Assembly: GCA_050290245.1 (NCBI GenBank)
Contig: JBNKHH010000032.1
Coordinates: forward strand, 1-22,890
DNA: 22,890 bases
Direction: 5' to 3'
From: JBNKHH01 sp050290245
Lineage (GTDB): Bacteria > Pseudomonadota > Alphaproteobacteria > Rhodobacterales > Rhodobacteraceae
Part shown: positions 22,021 to 22,890 of the stretch, piece after piece
Position numbering within the stretch: position 1 is the stretch's first letter
How the letters are laid out: the number at the start of each line of letters is the position of its first letter
Made by a program: the position numbers and the translations under genes
Notes under the pieces: generated by a model
Databases searched by the model: none
Seen by the model: only the letters and a program-made list of their open reading frames with translations
What the model was told of the DNA's origin: nothing

Positions 22021-22788
22021 TCAGTGACCCAGGATCTGGCTCAGGAACAGTTTGGTCCGGTCCGACCGCGGGTTGTTGAAGAAGGCTTCCGGCTCGTTCT
22101 GTTCGACGATCTGACCGGCATCCATAAAAATGACCCGGTTCGCGACCTGGCGGGCAAAGCCCATTTCGTGGGTCACACACAGCATGGTCATGCCCTCTTC
22201 GGCCAGCTCGATCATCGTATCCAGAACCTCCTTGATCATCTCGGGGTCCAGGGCCGACGTCGGCTCGTCGAACAGCATGATGCGGGGCCGCATGCACAGA
22301 CTGCGCGCGATAGCCACGCGCTGTTGTTGGCCGCCCGACAGCTGGCCGGGATACTTGTTGGCCTGATCGGGGATCTTCACCTTTTCCAGGAAATGCATCG
22401 CCGTTTCCTCGGCTTCGCGCTTTGGAATCTTGCGCACCCAGATCGGCGCCAGCGTACAGTTTTCTAGGATCGTCAGGTGCGGGAACAGGTTGAAGTGCTG
22501 AAAGCACATGCCAACCTCGGACCGGATCTTGTCGATGTTCTTCAGGTCAGACGACAACAGGGTCCCGTCGACATTGATCGACCCCTTCTGGTGCTCTTCC
22601 AGCGCATTGATACAGCGGATCAGCGTGGATTTCCCCGACCCCGAGGGGCCGCAGATGACGATGCGTTCGCCGCGCATGACCGTCAGGTCGATGTCGCGCA
22701 ACACGTGGAACGTCCCGTACCATTTGTTCATGTTCCGGATCTCGATAGCGACTTCGTCCGAGACCTGCATTTGTGATTGTTGGCTCAT
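22021..22788 (-). CDS. Amino-acid ABC transporter ATP-binding protein (AapP/BztD/GlnQ type)
   Basis: The 255-residue cytoplasmic ATPase powers uptake of polar amino acids, most likely glutamate, glutamine, aspartate or related, by similarity to Aap of Rhizobium and Bzt of Rhodobacter. Motifs are Walker A GPSGSGKST (47-55), Q-loop CFQHFNLFPH, ABC signature LSGGQQQRVAIARSL, Walker B IMLFDEPTSALDP, and H-loop CVTHEMGFARQVA. The C-terminal FFNNPRSDRTKLFLSQILGH is typical of this polar amino acid group. It starts 15 bases after the permease stop codon, is the last gene of the operon, and is followed by a strong terminator. Exact substrate range cannot be read from the ATPase. Confidence 0.95.
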   Translation of the reverse strand: MSQQSQMQVSDEVAIEIRNMNKWYGTFHVLRDIDLTVMRGERIVICGPSGSGKSTLIRCINALEEHQKGSINVDGTLLSSDLKNIDKIRSEVGMCFQHFNLFPHLTILENCTLAPIWVRKIPKREAEETAMHFLEKVKIPDQANKYPGQLSGGQQQRVAIARSLCMRPRIMLFDEPTSALDPEMIKEVLDTMIELAEEGMTMLCVTHEMGFARQVANRVIFMDAGQIVEQNEPEAFFNNPRSDRTKLFLSQILGH

Positions 22789-22803
22789 TTCTAAAGGCCC
22801 TTC

Positions 22804-22890
22804 TTAACGGTGATCGGTGCGAAGCTGACGCTCCAGCCACTGTGAGTATTGCGAGATCGAGTAGCAAACGATGAAGAATAGCATGGCGCC
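22804..22890 (-). CDS. Amino-acid ABC transporter permease, C-terminal end (cut by window edge)
   Basis: The last 28 codons of a minus-strand gene run off the window edge. They encode a final hydrophobic stretch (MLFFIVCYSISQYSQW) and the basic tail LERQLRTDHR, ending in TAA at 22804-22806. The SxYSQWLERxL pattern is the usual end of AapM/BztC-type permeases, agreeing with the ATPase that follows 15 bases later. Confidence 0.8.
   Translation of the reverse strand, partial: GAMLFFIVCYSISQYSQWLERQLRTDHR

Noticed and set aside
1..22890. CRISPR array, insertion sequence, prophage or toxin-antitoxin pair
   Set aside because: I saw no regularly spaced repeats, transposase, integrase, phage structural genes or toxin-antitoxin signatures on either strand.

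Overview
The window is a piece of a high-GC alphaproteobacterial chromosome, most likely Rhodobacteraceae (Roseobacter group). The evidence is the close match of TtcA, L34, RnpA/YidD, YidC, EngB and ArgB to what is known from that family, the yidC-MOSC-engB-argB gene order, and a C-terminal amino-acid ABC cassette of the Aap/Bzt type. This placement comes from recognition by eye; no search was run.

Layout. 1-1035 is a gene-poor, accessory-looking stretch: the end of an unrecognised gene, one small hypothetical gene, and about 370 bases with no convincing gene. It abuts the 3' end of a minus-strand tRNA-Arg(ACG). 1113-5611 holds a minus-strand efflux operon (periplasmic adaptor, then RND pump) with its own promoter. 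5787-6939 has two exported proteins pointing at each other: a LapG-like transglutaminase-type cysteine protease, and a small Asp/Gly-rich secreted protein or lipoprotein with an EF-hand-like loop. 7072-10615 is a tight minus-strand operon reading TVP38/TMEM64 membrane protein, FAD/NAD disulfide oxidoreductase, then a sensor histidine kinase with no response regulator nearby.

10808-21933 is a long plus-strand block built on the conserved rpmH-rnpA-yidD...yidC order. Between yidD and yidC lie a sugar-acid-type dehydrogenase/TIM-barrel pair, the tRNA thiolase ttcA, and a membrane-anchored GGDEF-EAL protein whose cyclase motif is degenerate and whose phosphodiesterase motifs are intact. From yidC onward, stop/start overlaps link yidC-MOSC-engB, then argB-iron/sulfur protein-sixA. 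The window closes with the minus-strand ATPase and the last 28 codons of the permease of an amino-acid ABC importer, ended by a strong intrinsic terminator.

Most of the window is core housekeeping: ribosome and tRNA processing, membrane protein insertion, arginine synthesis, GTPase-assisted ribosome assembly. The least explained parts are the TVP38-oxidoreductase-kinase operon, the two-gene sugar-acid operon, the structured rpmH-rnpA spacer, and the tRNA-flanking region. I found no CRISPR array, complete mobile element, phage or defence system.
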